The notes beneath the pieces are model-generated. The model saw nothing but the letters and a program-made list of their open reading frames with translations. It searched no databases and had not been told where the DNA came from. From NCBI GenBank assembly GCA_903907745.1, contig CAIVPF010000061.1, positions 1 through 54,040 on the forward strand: a DNA stretch of 54,040 nt. The letters are read 5' to 3'. Position 1 is the first letter of the stretch, and each line of letters starts with the position of its first letter. This document shows, piece after piece, positions 1 through 8,563 of the stretch. This stretch comes from an uncultured Cytophagaceae bacterium (GTDB lineage: Bacteria; Bacteroidota; Bacteroidia; Cytophagales; Spirosomataceae). A program made the position numbers and the translations under genes.

Positions 1-19
1 AAAGGATCGCCAAAGGGGC

Positions 20-335
20 GGTTTGCCAAAGGCACTTTGGCAATCCTAGGCCGCAGGCCTTCAAAAATCACATTACAAGATAAAGCTAATAATGGGAGAA
101 GGATCGCCAAAGTTTCACATTGGCGAACCGGGCAATAGCCAGAAATGGGAGAAGGATCGCCAAAGTTTCACATTGGCGAACCGGGCAATAGCCAGAAATG
201 GGAGAAGGATCGGCAAAGTTTCCCATTGGCGAACCGGGCAATAGCCAGAAATGGGAGAAGGATCGGCAAAGTTTCCCATTGGCGAACGATGTTGAGGCCT
301 TCGGCCTAGGTTTGCCAAAGTTCCTTTGGCAAACC
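20..335. repeat. Composite repeat island bounded by 41-bp inverted arms
   Basis: Bases 20-60 and 295-335 are inverted copies of each other, 38 of 41 positions matching by direct comparison. Each arm is itself a hairpin: TTGCCAAAG (23-31) faces CTTTGGCAA (35-43), and a 12-bp stem (309-320 with 324-335) has a 3-base loop. Between the arms lies the 53-bp tandem array. The first bases (about 2-15) resemble the start of one more 53-bp unit, so the island probably continues upstream of the window. No coding function is apparent. Confidence 0.85.
92..287. repeat. 53-bp tandem repeat, about 3.7 copies
   Basis: Units start at 92, 145, 198 and 251, each opening with ATGGGAGAAGGATCG; the fourth is cut off at about 287. 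The first two copies contain CGCCAA and TTGGCG as a 6-bp inverted repeat around a 9-base loop. Copies three and four share the changes CGGCAA and TTTCCC, so they are more alike, as expected from stepwise duplication. The unit length is not a multiple of three, so it is not a protein repeat. There are no spacers, so it is not CRISPR. Confidence 0.9.
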
Positions 336-446
336 ATCTCCTCCCAAACCATCTCCTCCCAAACCATCTCCTCCCAAACCATCTCCTCCCAAACCATCTC
401 CTCCCAAACCATCTCCTCCTAAACCATCTCCTCCTAAACCATCTCC
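331..446. repeat. 15-bp tandem repeat, 7.7 copies
   Basis: AAACCATCTCCTCCC is repeated from 331 with period 15; the last two full copies end in CCTCCT, and the array stops in a partial copy at 446. The stop codon of the minus-strand ThuA-fusion gene begins only a few bases away (450-452). Read on the minus strand in that gene's frame, each unit encodes Gly-Gly-Asp-Gly-Leu. The first unit overlaps the outer end of the right inverted arm of the neighbouring island. Confidence 0.92.
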
Positions 447-449
447 AAA

Positions 450-3400
450 TTAATTCTCAAAAAAGAAATCCTTCAATCCAAACAATGCCCCATCAGCACC
501 AGTCGGGCTTACGAAAACAAAGTATAAATCCTTCACACCCGAAACACTCACCGGAATTTCAAATTGCTTACTTGCTTTAATTTCAACGGAACCCAACAAG
601 GCGCCCGTCGCACTTCCCGCACGTAATTCTAAATTTCCACCAATCGTTTGACCTGCCATATACAATCCCATAAATGAAATCTTTTTAATGCCTGTTAAGT
701 CAATGTTCGAGAATTTTACAAAACCCTTATTCCCCGTAGCAGCCAAAATATCACCCATACCTTCTACCTTAAATTTCATTCCCTTCGAAACCTCATCATA
801 AGAAACCGCCGGCACACGTGGATGACGCAAAGCCACAACCTTTTGGCCCGTCGCCGGTGCAATTTTCCCTGCCCCTTTATCCGTATAACTCGCCGCAAAT
901 AAATAAGTACCCGCCTTCCCTTTGTCCTGAGGAACATATTCACCCTCCACTGGCTTCGATGCCTTTTTCGCATCCGATAAACTCAAAATATACGTCACAA
1001 TTTCCTTCGCATCCCCTAAAGAAACCTGCGGATGCGCCGCCATCGCCTGCTGACCCCAAACCCCGCCTCCACCGTTAATCACTTTTTTGGCCAACATATC
1101 AATGTTCTGCGCACTCGGACGATATTTTTTACCTAAATCCATATAAGACGGCCCTATCGACTTTTGATTTACCGCATGACAAGCCTTACAATCCGACTGA
1201 TCCATTAATCGCTTGCCCGTAGAGAAACTCACATTCGCCTGATGACCCTGCTCAATAATCGTTTTGTCATACCCATCCAAGAAATTTACCGACACCATCA
1301 CATCCTCCGCAGCCACTTTCTTGTTCGCCAAACTTCCATCTTCCTTATCTTCCACCGAAACCTTGTATTTCACCGGTTTATCATTCCAATAAAAAGTCTT
1401 ATTCCCTTCAAGCACCACATCCACCTTAGGAATTTCATTCCCCACCCGAACCGTCAACGAAGAAGAACCCGTATTCCCTTTCGCATCTTTTACCACTAAA
1501 GAAACTTGATAAACCCCCGGTTTTGTATAGATATACGAAGGATTTGCCACCGCACTTTTTTGACCATTACCAAAATCCCAGGCATAAGTCAATTTGTCTT
1601 TGTCATAATCCACCGTTCCCTCGGAAGATAATTTTACCTTCAAAGGCGTCGAACCCACCTTTTTATCCGCACTCGCAACAGCCACCGGCTTACGGTTTCC
1701 TTCATTATATTCTAATTTGTACAAGACCGCATCCTCATTTTGAGCAAACCAATTTGGCCCATATTCTAAACCAAAAAGCGTTCCATTTTTGTCAAATTGC
1801 ATATCCATCGGATGCGAAAATTTAATCGATGGTAAAAAGCGCTCCATCGACAAGAAATCCCCATTCTCCTTCATCGATACCGTATACACAATATCCCGCG
1901 CCCAATCATACGCAATTAATTTACCATCATAATAGGCCGGAAATTTTACCTTCGAATCCGCTGGAAAATCATCTTTATAATACACCGGACCCGCCATCGC
2001 ATTCCGACCCCCTTTACCAATCACCGGTCCAAATTCCGGAGAATCTACATATGGATAATAAATAAAAGCCTTTTGTGGAGAAGGCAAATGCGCAAACCCT
2101 GTATTATGCGGGGAATCATTTACCGGCGCCTTTGGATTAAATACCGACCATGTACTATCGTTTTTGAAATCACGCTGATTATACGCCCGATTATCCGCCA
2201 CAAATAATGGCCATCCAAAATAACCCGCCGCACGTGCTTGGTTCACCTCATCATGACCCCTCGGTCCATACTTCGGAGAAGCCTCACCCGCATCCGGACC
2301 TACTTCACCCCAATACAAAAATCCAGTCCGCTGATCCACCGATATCCGATATGGATTCCGATTTCCCATCACATAAATTTCTTGTTTCGCATGATAAATT
2401 TTATTTGGATACAAATTACCCTCTGGAATCGTATAGCCTCCATCCGGCGTCGGTTTGATTCTCAAAATTTTACCACGTAAATCATTGGTATTCGAGCTTG
2501 TTGCACGCGCGTCCCAGCCTGAACGTCCCGGACGATTATCCATTGGGCCATAGCCCTTTGAATCAAATGGATTTGTATCATCGCCCGTAGATAAGAATAA
2601 ATTTCCTTGTTTATCCCAAGCAATCGATCCCCCTGTATGGCAACATCCCGTACGCTTCACCGGAATACGTAACATCACTTTTTCCGTATCAAATAACAAA
2701 GTATCCTTGATGTCATCGTAGGTAAAACGAGATAAATGCTGCGCCGTATCTGCCTGACCCGTTTGAGGTGAATAGTATAAATAAATCCATTTGTTTTGGT
2801 CAAAATTCGGGTCAATATTCACCCCCATCAAACCATATTCTTCTTTCGTAAATACATTCATATTCGCAATCACCTTGGTTTTACCCTTTTTTGGATCATA
2901 CATTTTCAATTTCCCTTTACGCTCTCCAAAGAAAATCTTTCCACTATTCGCCACCGCTATTTCTGTCGGCTCATCCAAATTGCGATCCAAGATTGTTTTC
3001 GTAAAGCGATTTTCCTCTGGCAATTCTCCCGTGCGCAATTTCTTCGCATAGTTTTGCGCAGGTCCTGAACTTACCCACTGTAAACCACCCCAAAGATGTT
3101 GAAGCGCTAATGGCTCATCGAATGTCTCATTCGTATGTCCCCAATTCGAGTAAAACGAACGACCTCCGTCAAATTCATGGTACCAGGCCATCGGGTGAAA
3201 ATTTCCCATTTTGCCATCTTTGTATGACTTTTCGTCCACCGTCACCAAAACTTTTACATCTGTATTGAAACTTTTAATGTCATAAAACTCATCTGTCCGA
3301 TCAAAAGTCGCCGGCATATGGGCCGTCGAAATATGTGTATTATCCACCACGGTCATCGTACCTTTTTGAACATTAGGTCGACCAGGATGCGAGGCAAAAT

Positions 3401-3821
3401 ACCCCCCCGCTAATTTACCATACCAAGGCCAATCATATTCCGTATCGGTCGCGGCATGAATTCCCATATATCCTCCACCCGCTTGAATATAACGTTCAAA
3501 CGCATTTTGCTGGGCATCATTCAAGACGTTTCCTGTGGTATTTAAAAACACAACCACCCGATATTTTTTCAAATTAGGCTCTGTAAATACCGCAGCATTT
3601 TCTGTAGTATCCACTTCAAATCCTTTTTCTACCCCCATTTTCATCAATGCCTTTTTACCTGCACCAATGGACCCATGGCGAAAACCTTTGGTCGACGAGA
3701 AAACGAGAATTTTTTTACCTTTTAATGGATTTTTTTCTTGTGCCTGCGCGCTCAATGTCATCATGAAAGCAAAGGCAAGAAGCATCGAAATTCGGGCTGT
3801 GCCGAACAAAAACTTTTTCAT
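450..3821 (-). CDS. Secreted ThuA / PQQ-type sugar dehydrogenase / PKD / cytochrome c fusion
   Basis: A 1123-residue secreted protein. The start is set at the methionine before a signal peptide (MKKFLFG..., ending near AQA, about residue 28) rather than ten codons upstream. Domains in order: ThuA-like (about 30-255), a six-bladed glucose/sorbosone dehydrogenase propeller (about 275-705, with the family's TGCCHTGG segment near 391), a PKD domain (about 710-795, with AWDFGNG), a class I cytochrome c domain (CKACH at 878-882, probable axial Met near 927) and a C-terminal beta-rich, carbohydrate-binding-like domain. Such fusions are known in Bacteroidota and are thought to oxidise sugars in the periplasm or at the cell surface, passing electrons to the fused heme. 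The substrate cannot be read from sequence. Confidence 0.88.
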   Translation of the reverse strand: MKKFLFGTARISMLLAFAFMMTLSAQAQEKNPLKGKKILVFSSTKGFRHGSIGAGKKALMKMGVEKGFEVDTTENAAVFTEPNLKKYRVVVFLNTTGNVLNDAQQNAFERYIQAGGGYMGIHAATDTEYDWPWYGKLAGGYFASHPGRPNVQKGTMTVVDNTHISTAHMPATFDRTDEFYDIKSFNTDVKVLVTVDEKSYKDGKMGNFHPMAWYHEFDGGRSFYSNWGHTNETFDEPLALQHLWGGLQWVSSGPAQNYAKKLRTGELPEENRFTKTILDRNLDEPTEIAVANSGKIFFGERKGKLKMYDPKKGKTKVIANMNVFTKEEYGLMGVNIDPNFDQNKWIYLYYSPQTGQADTAQHLSRFTYDDIKDTLLFDTEKVMLRIPVKRTGCCHTGGSIAWDKQGNLFLSTGDDTNPFDSKGYGPMDNRPGRSGWDARATSSNTNDLRGKILRIKPTPDGGYTIPEGNLYPNKIYHAKQEIYVMGNRNPYRISVDQRTGFLYWGEVGPDAGEASPKYGPRGHDEVNQARAAGYFGWPLFVADNRAYNQRDFKNDSTWSVFNPKAPVNDSPHNTGFAHLPSPQKAFIYYPYVDSPEFGPVIGKGGRNAMAGPVYYKDDFPADSKVKFPAYYDGKLIAYDWARDIVYTVSMKENGDFLSMERFLPSIKFSHPMDMQFDKNGTLFGLEYGPNWFAQNEDAVLYKLEYNEGNRKPVAVASADKKVGSTPLKVKLSSEGTVDYDKDKLTYAWDFGNGQKSAVANPSYIYTKPGVYQVSLVVKDAKGNTGSSSLTVRVGNEIPKVDVVLEGNKTFYWNDKPVKYKVSVEDKEDGSLANKKVAAEDVMVSVNFLDGYDKTIIEQGHQANVSFSTGKRLMDQSDCKACHAVNQKSIGPSYMDLGKKYRPSAQNIDMLAKKVINGGGGVWGQQAMAAHPQVSLGDAKEIVTYILSLSDAKKASKPVEGEYVPQDKGKAGTYLFAASYTDKGAGKIAPATGQKVVALRHPRVPAVSYDEVSKGMKFKVEGMGDILAATGNKGFVKFSNIDLTGIKKISFMGLYMAGQTIGGNLELRAGSATGALLGSVEIKASKQFEIPVSVSGVKDLYFVFVSPTGADGALFGLKDFFFEN

Positions 3822-3848
3822 AGTTATGTTTTTATTGATAGGAATCGC

Positions 3849-3856
3849 CAAAGTTA
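3849..3856 (-). promoter_or_regulatory. Candidate -7 box for the ThuA-fusion gene
   Basis: The minus strand reads TAACTTTG, matching the Bacteroidota -7 consensus TAnnTTTG, 28 bp upstream of the start codon. No correctly spaced TTTG/TTG partner was seen, so this is a partial match. Confidence 0.35.
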
Positions 3857-3915
3857 ATTCAATTCACAAAATTTCGATTATTTTTATAAAAAATATTTAT
3901 AAATCCGTATCTGCC

Positions 3916-4749
3916 ATGAAAAAACTACTACTAAGTCTCCTATTTGCCATCCTTCCTTTGCTCATGTTTAGTCAATCCATCTGTTTTTCAAAAAAGGATG
4001 AAATGCAACTGATGGCCTCCAATAAATCATTCATAAAATCCCATGCCCTTCCAAAAGCATATCACCATATCAGTAAAGCCGGCGGCGTCATGGTCGAATT
4101 TAATACCCCAGATGGCACCATGGCTAAAGGCTTCTACATTCCGGCCGCCAAACCTACTCCTTATACCTTATTTGTATTCCAAGAATGGTGGGGCCTAAAC
4201 GATCACATCAAACGCGAAGCCGAACATTTGTATAGCACCTTGGGGAATGTAAATGTCCTCGCGCTCGACATGTATGACGGTAAAATCGCAACTACCCGCG
4301 AAGAAGCCGGAAAATACATGGGGTCCGCCTCGCCCGCCCGCCTAGAAGCTATCATTCAAGGCGCTATTTCATATGCAGGACCAAAAGCAAAAATCGCCAC
4401 AGTAGGTTGGTGTTTTGGAGGCGCTTTATCCTTAAAAGCTTCCATTTTAGTAGGTAAACAAGCAGCGGCTTGCGTGATGTATTATGGAATGCCGGTGAAG
4501 GATGTGGAACAATTGAAATTATTACAAACCGACGTCCTAGGTTTATTTGCCGGCAAAGAGAAATTCATTTCCCCTCAAGTCGTTAAGGAATTCGAAGAAA
4601 ACATGAAATTAGCCGGGAAAAAACTAAGCCTGAAAAGCTTCGATGCGGACCATGGATTTGCCAATCCATCCAATCCGATTTACAATGCCGCAGCAACCGA
4701 AGAGGCTTGGAACATGGCCATCGCCTATTTTAAAACTAAATTAAAATGA
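3916..4749 (+). CDS. Secreted dienelactone hydrolase family protein
   Basis: An alpha/beta hydrolase of 277 residues. The start chosen is the ATG before a signal peptide (MKKLLLSLLFAILPLLMFSQS); the longer reading frame upstream runs antisense through the ThuA gene. The nucleophile motif GWCFGG places Cys at 166 and the catalytic His is at 246 (DADHGFANP). The expected acid position holds Glu 215 (FAGKEKF) where the family normally has Asp. It is divergent from the ThuA fusion and overlaps the next small gene by 4 bp (ATGA). Members hydrolyse dienelactones and related esters; the substrate here is unknown. Confidence 0.85.
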   Translation: MKKLLLSLLFAILPLLMFSQSICFSKKDEMQLMASNKSFIKSHALPKAYHHISKAGGVMVEFNTPDGTMAKGFYIPAAKPTPYTLFVFQEWWGLNDHIKREAEHLYSTLGNVNVLALDMYDGKIATTREEAGKYMGSASPARLEAIIQGAISYAGPKAKIATVGWCFGGALSLKASILVGKQAAACVMYYGMPVKDVEQLKLLQTDVLGLFAGKEKFISPQVVKEFEENMKLAGKKLSLKSFDADHGFANPSNPIYNAAATEEAWNMAIAYFKTKLK

Positions 4750-4940
4750 TGCGAATTTGTTTCCTTCTATTCATTTGCTTCAGCTGCCTAAGTCCAATGG
4801 ACTCACAGGCAGAAGAAAATTTTAGCTCCACGAGCATCCATTTTCGCAAGCCCAAAGAAGCCAAAGTCTACCGAAAAAAACGCGGTTTTTTATGGGGAAT
4901 ATTCAAAAGTAAAAAATCCTGCGATTGCCCAAAATACTAA
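4746..4940 (+). CDS. Small secreted basic protein of unknown function
   Basis: A 64-residue protein whose start overlaps the hydrolase stop as ATGA, suggesting translational coupling. A second ATG follows directly at 4749. The N-terminus is a plausible signal peptide (MMRICFLLFICFSCLSPMDSQA). The remainder is Lys/Arg-rich and ends in CDCPKY with two cysteines. I recognise no family. Its last 4 bases overlap the convergent dioxygenase gene. It is kept as a gene because of the signal peptide and the coupling. Confidence 0.55.
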   Translation: MMRICFLLFICFSCLSPMDSQAEENFSSTSIHFRKPKEAKVYRKKRGFLWGIFKSKKSCDCPKY

Positions 4941-5704
4941 TAAACAATCGGGTTTATCGCAGAAGCAGCTAATTCACCAGGAGGCGTAGCGAGCAGCCAA
5001 CGCTGCCGGTCCGCCTCCTGATTTGGATTTGTAGGTTCTATAACCCTTGCCTCCGCATCCATAAATATCAAGGTCATCACCTCCCGCATCGTGGAAGTTT
5101 GATTGCCAGGCGCATTATGTAATGTCCAGCCATAATGAAACGTGGCATCGCCCGCTTTCATGGTTTTTTGAGCCGCAATCGGGAAGTTTTGTTCTTGCAC
5201 AAAAGCTCCGATTTTTTCCTCTGAGGCATCCGAAATTTCCATCGGCGGCAAGCTGACTTTTTGGGTTCCCGAGGCGAAGGTCAACATCCCCATCCCCTCC
5301 TCAATATCCACCAAAGGCATCCACATCGTCACCGTTTTAGGAGTATCCAATGGCCAATAATATTGATCCTGATGCCAAGGCGTGTGTCCTCCACCGGGCT
5401 CCTTAAACAAAGCCTGGTCATGATATAGGCGAACATGTTCGACGCCCAACAAACGGGCCGCCATCTCCCCAAAACGCTTATGCAACGAGAATTCCTTAAT
5501 TTTTTCATTTTCCTCCCACAAATTCATCATTTGCAAAAAGGCCTTTCCGTAAGTATCCCGCTCGGCGATAGGTTTTTGTTGGGCCCGAAACTCCTCCGCC
5601 CAAGCCAAAATAGCTGCCCGATACGGCGCTAATTCTTCCGCCAACATCAGGCCGGGTATATATACATGTCCGTTTTTTTGGAAATAGTCTACCTCTGAAT
5701 TCAT
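4937..5704 (-). CDS. Phytanoyl-CoA dioxygenase (PhyH) family protein
   Basis: A 255-residue non-heme iron, 2-oxoglutarate-dependent oxygenase of the PhyH/ectoine-hydroxylase superfamily. The iron ligands are visible: His 111 and Asp 113 in TPWHQDQYYW and the distal His 196 in LHNAPGNQT, with Arg 207 as a probable 2-oxoglutarate ligand. There is no signal peptide, so it is probably cytoplasmic. It is divergent from an AraC-type regulator with a 123-bp gap holding an inverted repeat, so that regulator probably controls it. Substrate unknown. Confidence 0.85.
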   Translation of the reverse strand: MNSEVDYFQKNGHVYIPGLMLAEELAPYRAAILAWAEEFRAQQKPIAERDTYGKAFLQMMNLWEENEKIKEFSLHKRFGEMAARLLGVEHVRLYHDQALFKEPGGGHTPWHQDQYYWPLDTPKTVTMWMPLVDIEEGMGMLTFASGTQKVSLPPMEISDASEEKIGAFVQEQNFPIAAQKTMKAGDATFHYGWTLHNAPGNQTSTMREVMTLIFMDAEARVIEPTNPNQEADRQRWLLATPPGELAASAINPIVY

Positions 5705-5771
5705 ACATTAATTTTTTTCAAAATTCGAAGAAAAAAGGTCGGCGAACAACCACTAAATTTGTAATTTGTAA

Positions 5772-5802
5772 TGCAATTTTACCATTTTATAAAAAAATTG
5801 CA
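5772..5802. promoter_or_regulatory. 9-bp inverted repeat between PhyH and AraC genes
   Basis: TGCAATTTT (5772-5780) and AAAATTGCA (5794-5802) form a perfect 9-bp inverted repeat with a 13-bp spacer, near the middle of the divergent gap. It is a candidate operator for the adjacent AraC-type regulator or another factor; the function is inferred from position only. Confidence 0.45.
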
Positions 5803-5827
5803 CCCCTACATGCTAATATTTGTATAA

Positions 5828-6718
5828 ATGAAAGCGAGTTTAGAACGATTAAGCGAAGATATGCAGAGCCCATTCATGCTGAAAGAGGTCGTTCAGTCGC
5901 GCTTTGATGCCCCATATCATTTTCATCCTGAATTTGAGTTGACTTTAATCATTGCGGGGGAAGGGAAGCGATTTGTTGGTAATCAGATAACTGATTTCCG
6001 TCCAGGGGATTTGGTATTGTTGGGCTCGAATTTACCGCATTGTTGGCAAAATCATCGCACCGACTGGCTAGGGCAAGAAGAAGATCCCAAGGCCGCCCAG
6101 GCGCTAGTCCTTCATTTTAACCGCGATTTATTAGGCGAAGGATTTTTAGATTCTGCATCCTGTCAAACGGTTCGCCACCTTTTAGAAAAAGCCAAAGGCG
6201 GTTTGTCTATCCAAGGCCCGACCCAAGATCGCGTCGCCCGCGACCTGTTAATGCTGAAGGAATTAGCTCCTTTTCCACGCTTAATCGCCTTTTTACAAAT
6301 TTTACATAGCCTCACTTTGGCTGGTTCAGATGTACAAGTAATCGATTCAAGCGAAGGAAATTATACCCTTTCCCCCGTGGATTTGGAACGAATCAACCGC
6401 GTGTATGCCTACGTGATTGCGAATTATACCCGAGAAGTACATTTAGACGAAGTTGCGCATTTGGCAAATATGACGGAAACCGCATTTTGTCGATATTTCA
6501 AAAAAGTAACCCGGAAAACCTTTGTCGAAATGGTCACCGAATTTCGCATTAAACATGCATGTCAAATGCTCCGAACCAGCGCTAAAACCATGGTGGAAAT
6601 TTGTTTTGAAAGCGGATTTGGAAATTTGTCGCATTTCAACAAACAGTTCAAACTAAATATGAACATGCCTCCCCTCCAATACCGAAAAATGACCCAGGAG
6701 TGGAATTCCTCTTTATAA
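5828..6718 (+). CDS. AraC family transcriptional regulator with cupin sensor domain
   Basis: A 296-residue regulator. The N-terminal half is a cupin (PYHFHPEFELTLI near 28-40 and FRPGDLVLLGSNLPHCW near 58-73), the usual ligand-binding part. The C-terminal ~100 residues (190-290) are the two helix-turn-helix AraC domain, with MTETAFCRYFKK and the family signature ending FGNLSHFNKQFK. It is divergent from the PhyH oxygenase, which is its likely target. Its stop codon overlaps that of the convergent TerC gene by 6 bp. Confidence 0.88.
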   Translation: MKASLERLSEDMQSPFMLKEVVQSRFDAPYHFHPEFELTLIIAGEGKRFVGNQITDFRPGDLVLLGSNLPHCWQNHRTDWLGQEEDPKAAQALVLHFNRDLLGEGFLDSASCQTVRHLLEKAKGGLSIQGPTQDRVARDLLMLKELAPFPRLIAFLQILHSLTLAGSDVQVIDSSEGNYTLSPVDLERINRVYAYVIANYTREVHLDEVAHLANMTETAFCRYFKKVTRKTFVEMVTEFRIKHACQMLRTSAKTMVEICFESGFGNLSHFNKQFKLNMNMPPLQYRKMTQEWNSSL

Positions 6719-7768
6719 GTTTTCTGATTTTTTTTCTGGGAAGGCCAAACTTAGCCCGATGCTAATGCCCAAAATCCCAATGATCACTGCCAAAGACGAG
6801 AGCGTTCCGAAGCCCATGGCATCTAAATAATCATGGGCCAACATTTTCAGTCCTACAAAACTCAACAAAACGCCCAAGCCCATCGGCAAAAAACGAAACA
6901 AGCCCATCAAATTCGACAAGAAAAAGAACAAGGATCGAAGGCCCATGACCGCAAATACATTCGAAAAGAAGACAATATAGGGGTCTTTTGAAATCGAAAA
7001 GATAGCTGGAATCGAATCCACCGCAAAAAGAATATCCGTAAAGGCAATCACGACCACAATCACAAAAATGGGGGTAATAAACCATTTCCCCTTTTTGGTC
7101 CGTAGGAAAAATCGACCGATCACATTCCGCTTATAGACATTAAAATACTTGGACAAAAACTTCACAATCGGATGCTCGCCCGGTTTCATTTCCTCCTCTT
7201 CCTCATGAGACACCAAAATTTTGATCCCCGTATAGACTAAAAATGCGCCGAAGACATAGATAATCCAGTCAAAGCGCTGAAGTAATGCCGCCCCCAGAAA
7301 AATAAAAATCAAGCGAAGGATAATCGCTCCCAAAACACCCCAAACCAAAATTTTCTTGTAGTAGCGCTTCTGAACACCGAAGGAATTAAAAATGAGGATG
7401 AATACGAAGACATTATCGGCGGACAACGAATACTCAACCAAATAACCCGTGATAAATTCAAGCGCCAAGTTATTTTGAAAAAGTACTTTTTGTGTGTCAA
7501 AAGATCCACCGCCCAGATTGATGTGAGGCGCGAAGGCTTGTTGGACCGCCAATAAATCCCCCATGCCCTGAATCCCGTGCACCATCGCCCCCTGAAAACG
7601 CAAGAAAATATAGAATCCAAGCGCCAATAAGACCCAGGCACCACTCCAGAATCCCGCTTCTCGGAAACTCACTTCCGCCGCTCCTGCTTTTTTGAATACC
7701 CCTAAATCAACCAGCATGACAGCCATCACCAGGACTGAAAAAACAAGAAAAAATAGAGATTCGCTCAT
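6713..7768 (-). CDS. TerC family integral membrane protein
   Basis: A 351-residue protein with about nine hydrophobic segments. The two conserved acidic membrane motifs of the TerC/Alx family are present: SADNVFVF (Asp 118) and TDILFAVDSIPAIF (Asp 245, Asp 251). A charged loop (HEEEEEMKPGEH, about 188-199) lies between the halves. Members are linked to tellurium resistance and to manganese export or metal loading of exported proteins; the role here is not determined. No other ter genes are nearby. The 3' end overlaps the convergent AraC gene by 6 bp. Confidence 0.88.
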   Translation of the reverse strand: MSESLFFLVFSVLVMAVMLVDLGVFKKAGAAEVSFREAGFWSGAWVLLALGFYIFLRFQGAMVHGIQGMGDLLAVQQAFAPHINLGGGSFDTQKVLFQNNLALEFITGYLVEYSLSADNVFVFILIFNSFGVQKRYYKKILVWGVLGAIILRLIFIFLGAALLQRFDWIIYVFGAFLVYTGIKILVSHEEEEEMKPGEHPIVKFLSKYFNVYKRNVIGRFFLRTKKGKWFITPIFVIVVVIAFTDILFAVDSIPAIFSISKDPYIVFFSNVFAVMGLRSLFFFLSNLMGLFRFLPMGLGVLLSFVGLKMLAHDYLDAMGFGTLSSLAVIIGILGISIGLSLAFPEKKSENL

Positions 7769-7825
7769 TATTAATTAATTTTACACATTCAAGCCACAAA
7801 GGTCGGAAAATTTGACCAAAAAAAT

Positions 7826-8563
7826 ATGTACGAAGGAAAAAAGGTAATTGTCGTAATGCCCGCCTACAAGGCTGCGCTGACCCTTGAAAAAACCTATAAT
7901 GAAATTCCTCACGATTGGGTCGATGAGGTGATTTTGGTCGATGATCATAGCCCCGATAATACGGTGGAAGTCGCGGCACAAATTGGCATCCAACACATCA
8001 TTCGTCATGATAAAAATAAAGGCTATGGAGGTAATCAAAAAACCTGTTATACCAAAGCCCTCGAGCTCGGTGGCGACATCGTCATCATGCTACATCCTGA
8101 TTATCAATATACGCCGATGCTGTTAAAAGCTATGATTTCGATCATTGGAAATGGTCTTTATCCGGTCGTTTTTGCCTCTCGGATTTTGGGAAAAGGCGCG
8201 CTAAAAGGCGGCATGCCGATTTACAAATACATCGCGAACCGATTATTAACCCTCTTCCAAAATATCCTGATCGACCAAAAGCTTTCCGAATACCATACCG
8301 GCTACCGCGCTTTTTCCAAAGAAGCCCTTCAAGCAGTAAATTTTACGGCTTGCGACGATGATTTTATTTTTGATAATCAAATGGTTTTGCAATTATTTTG
8401 GAAAGGTTTCGAAGTAGGCGAAGTCACTTGCCCAACCAAATATTTCGAAGAAGCCTCTTCCATCAATTTCAAACGCAGTTCCATTTATGGCCTCGGCGTC
8501 ATCTGGTTTTCCATCCGCTACCGATTAGCGAAATGGGGCTGGACCTGGGATTTAATGCAATAA
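7826..8563 (+). CDS. Glycosyltransferase family 2 protein
   Basis: A 245-residue GT-A fold transferase resembling polyprenyl-phosphate mannosyl/glucosyl transferases. The N-terminal strand VIVVMPAYKAALTLEKT, the acidic pair in VDDHSPDNTV (39-40) and the metal-binding motif HPDYQY (Asp 92) are visible. There are no C-terminal membrane helices, unlike the DPM1-GtrA fusions. It is divergent from terC by 57 bp and followed directly by a terminator, so it is a single-gene unit. The acceptor is unknown. Confidence 0.85.
   Translation: MYEGKKVIVVMPAYKAALTLEKTYNEIPHDWVDEVILVDDHSPDNTVEVAAQIGIQHIIRHDKNKGYGGNQKTCYTKALELGGDIVIMLHPDYQYTPMLLKAMISIIGNGLYPVVFASRILGKGALKGGMPIYKYIANRLLTLFQNILIDQKLSEYHTGYRAFSKEALQAVNFTACDDDFIFDNQMVLQLFWKGFEVGEVTCPTKYFEEASSINFKRSSIYGLGVIWFSIRYRLAKWGWTWDLMQ

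Noticed and set aside
92-287. Possible CRISPR array
   Set aside because: The 53-bp units are directly adjacent with no unique spacers, and no cas genes are present.
86-580. Open frames across the repeat island (MVWEE and QTISS type repeats, and related frames)
   Set aside because: They are the translation of the 15-bp and 53-bp arrays in frames that stay open only because 15 is a multiple of three; no start context or family supports them as separate genes.
3535-3915. 127-codon upstream extension of the dienelactone hydrolase frame
   Set aside because: It is antisense to the conserved ThuA domain, and the internal ATG precedes a clear signal peptide.
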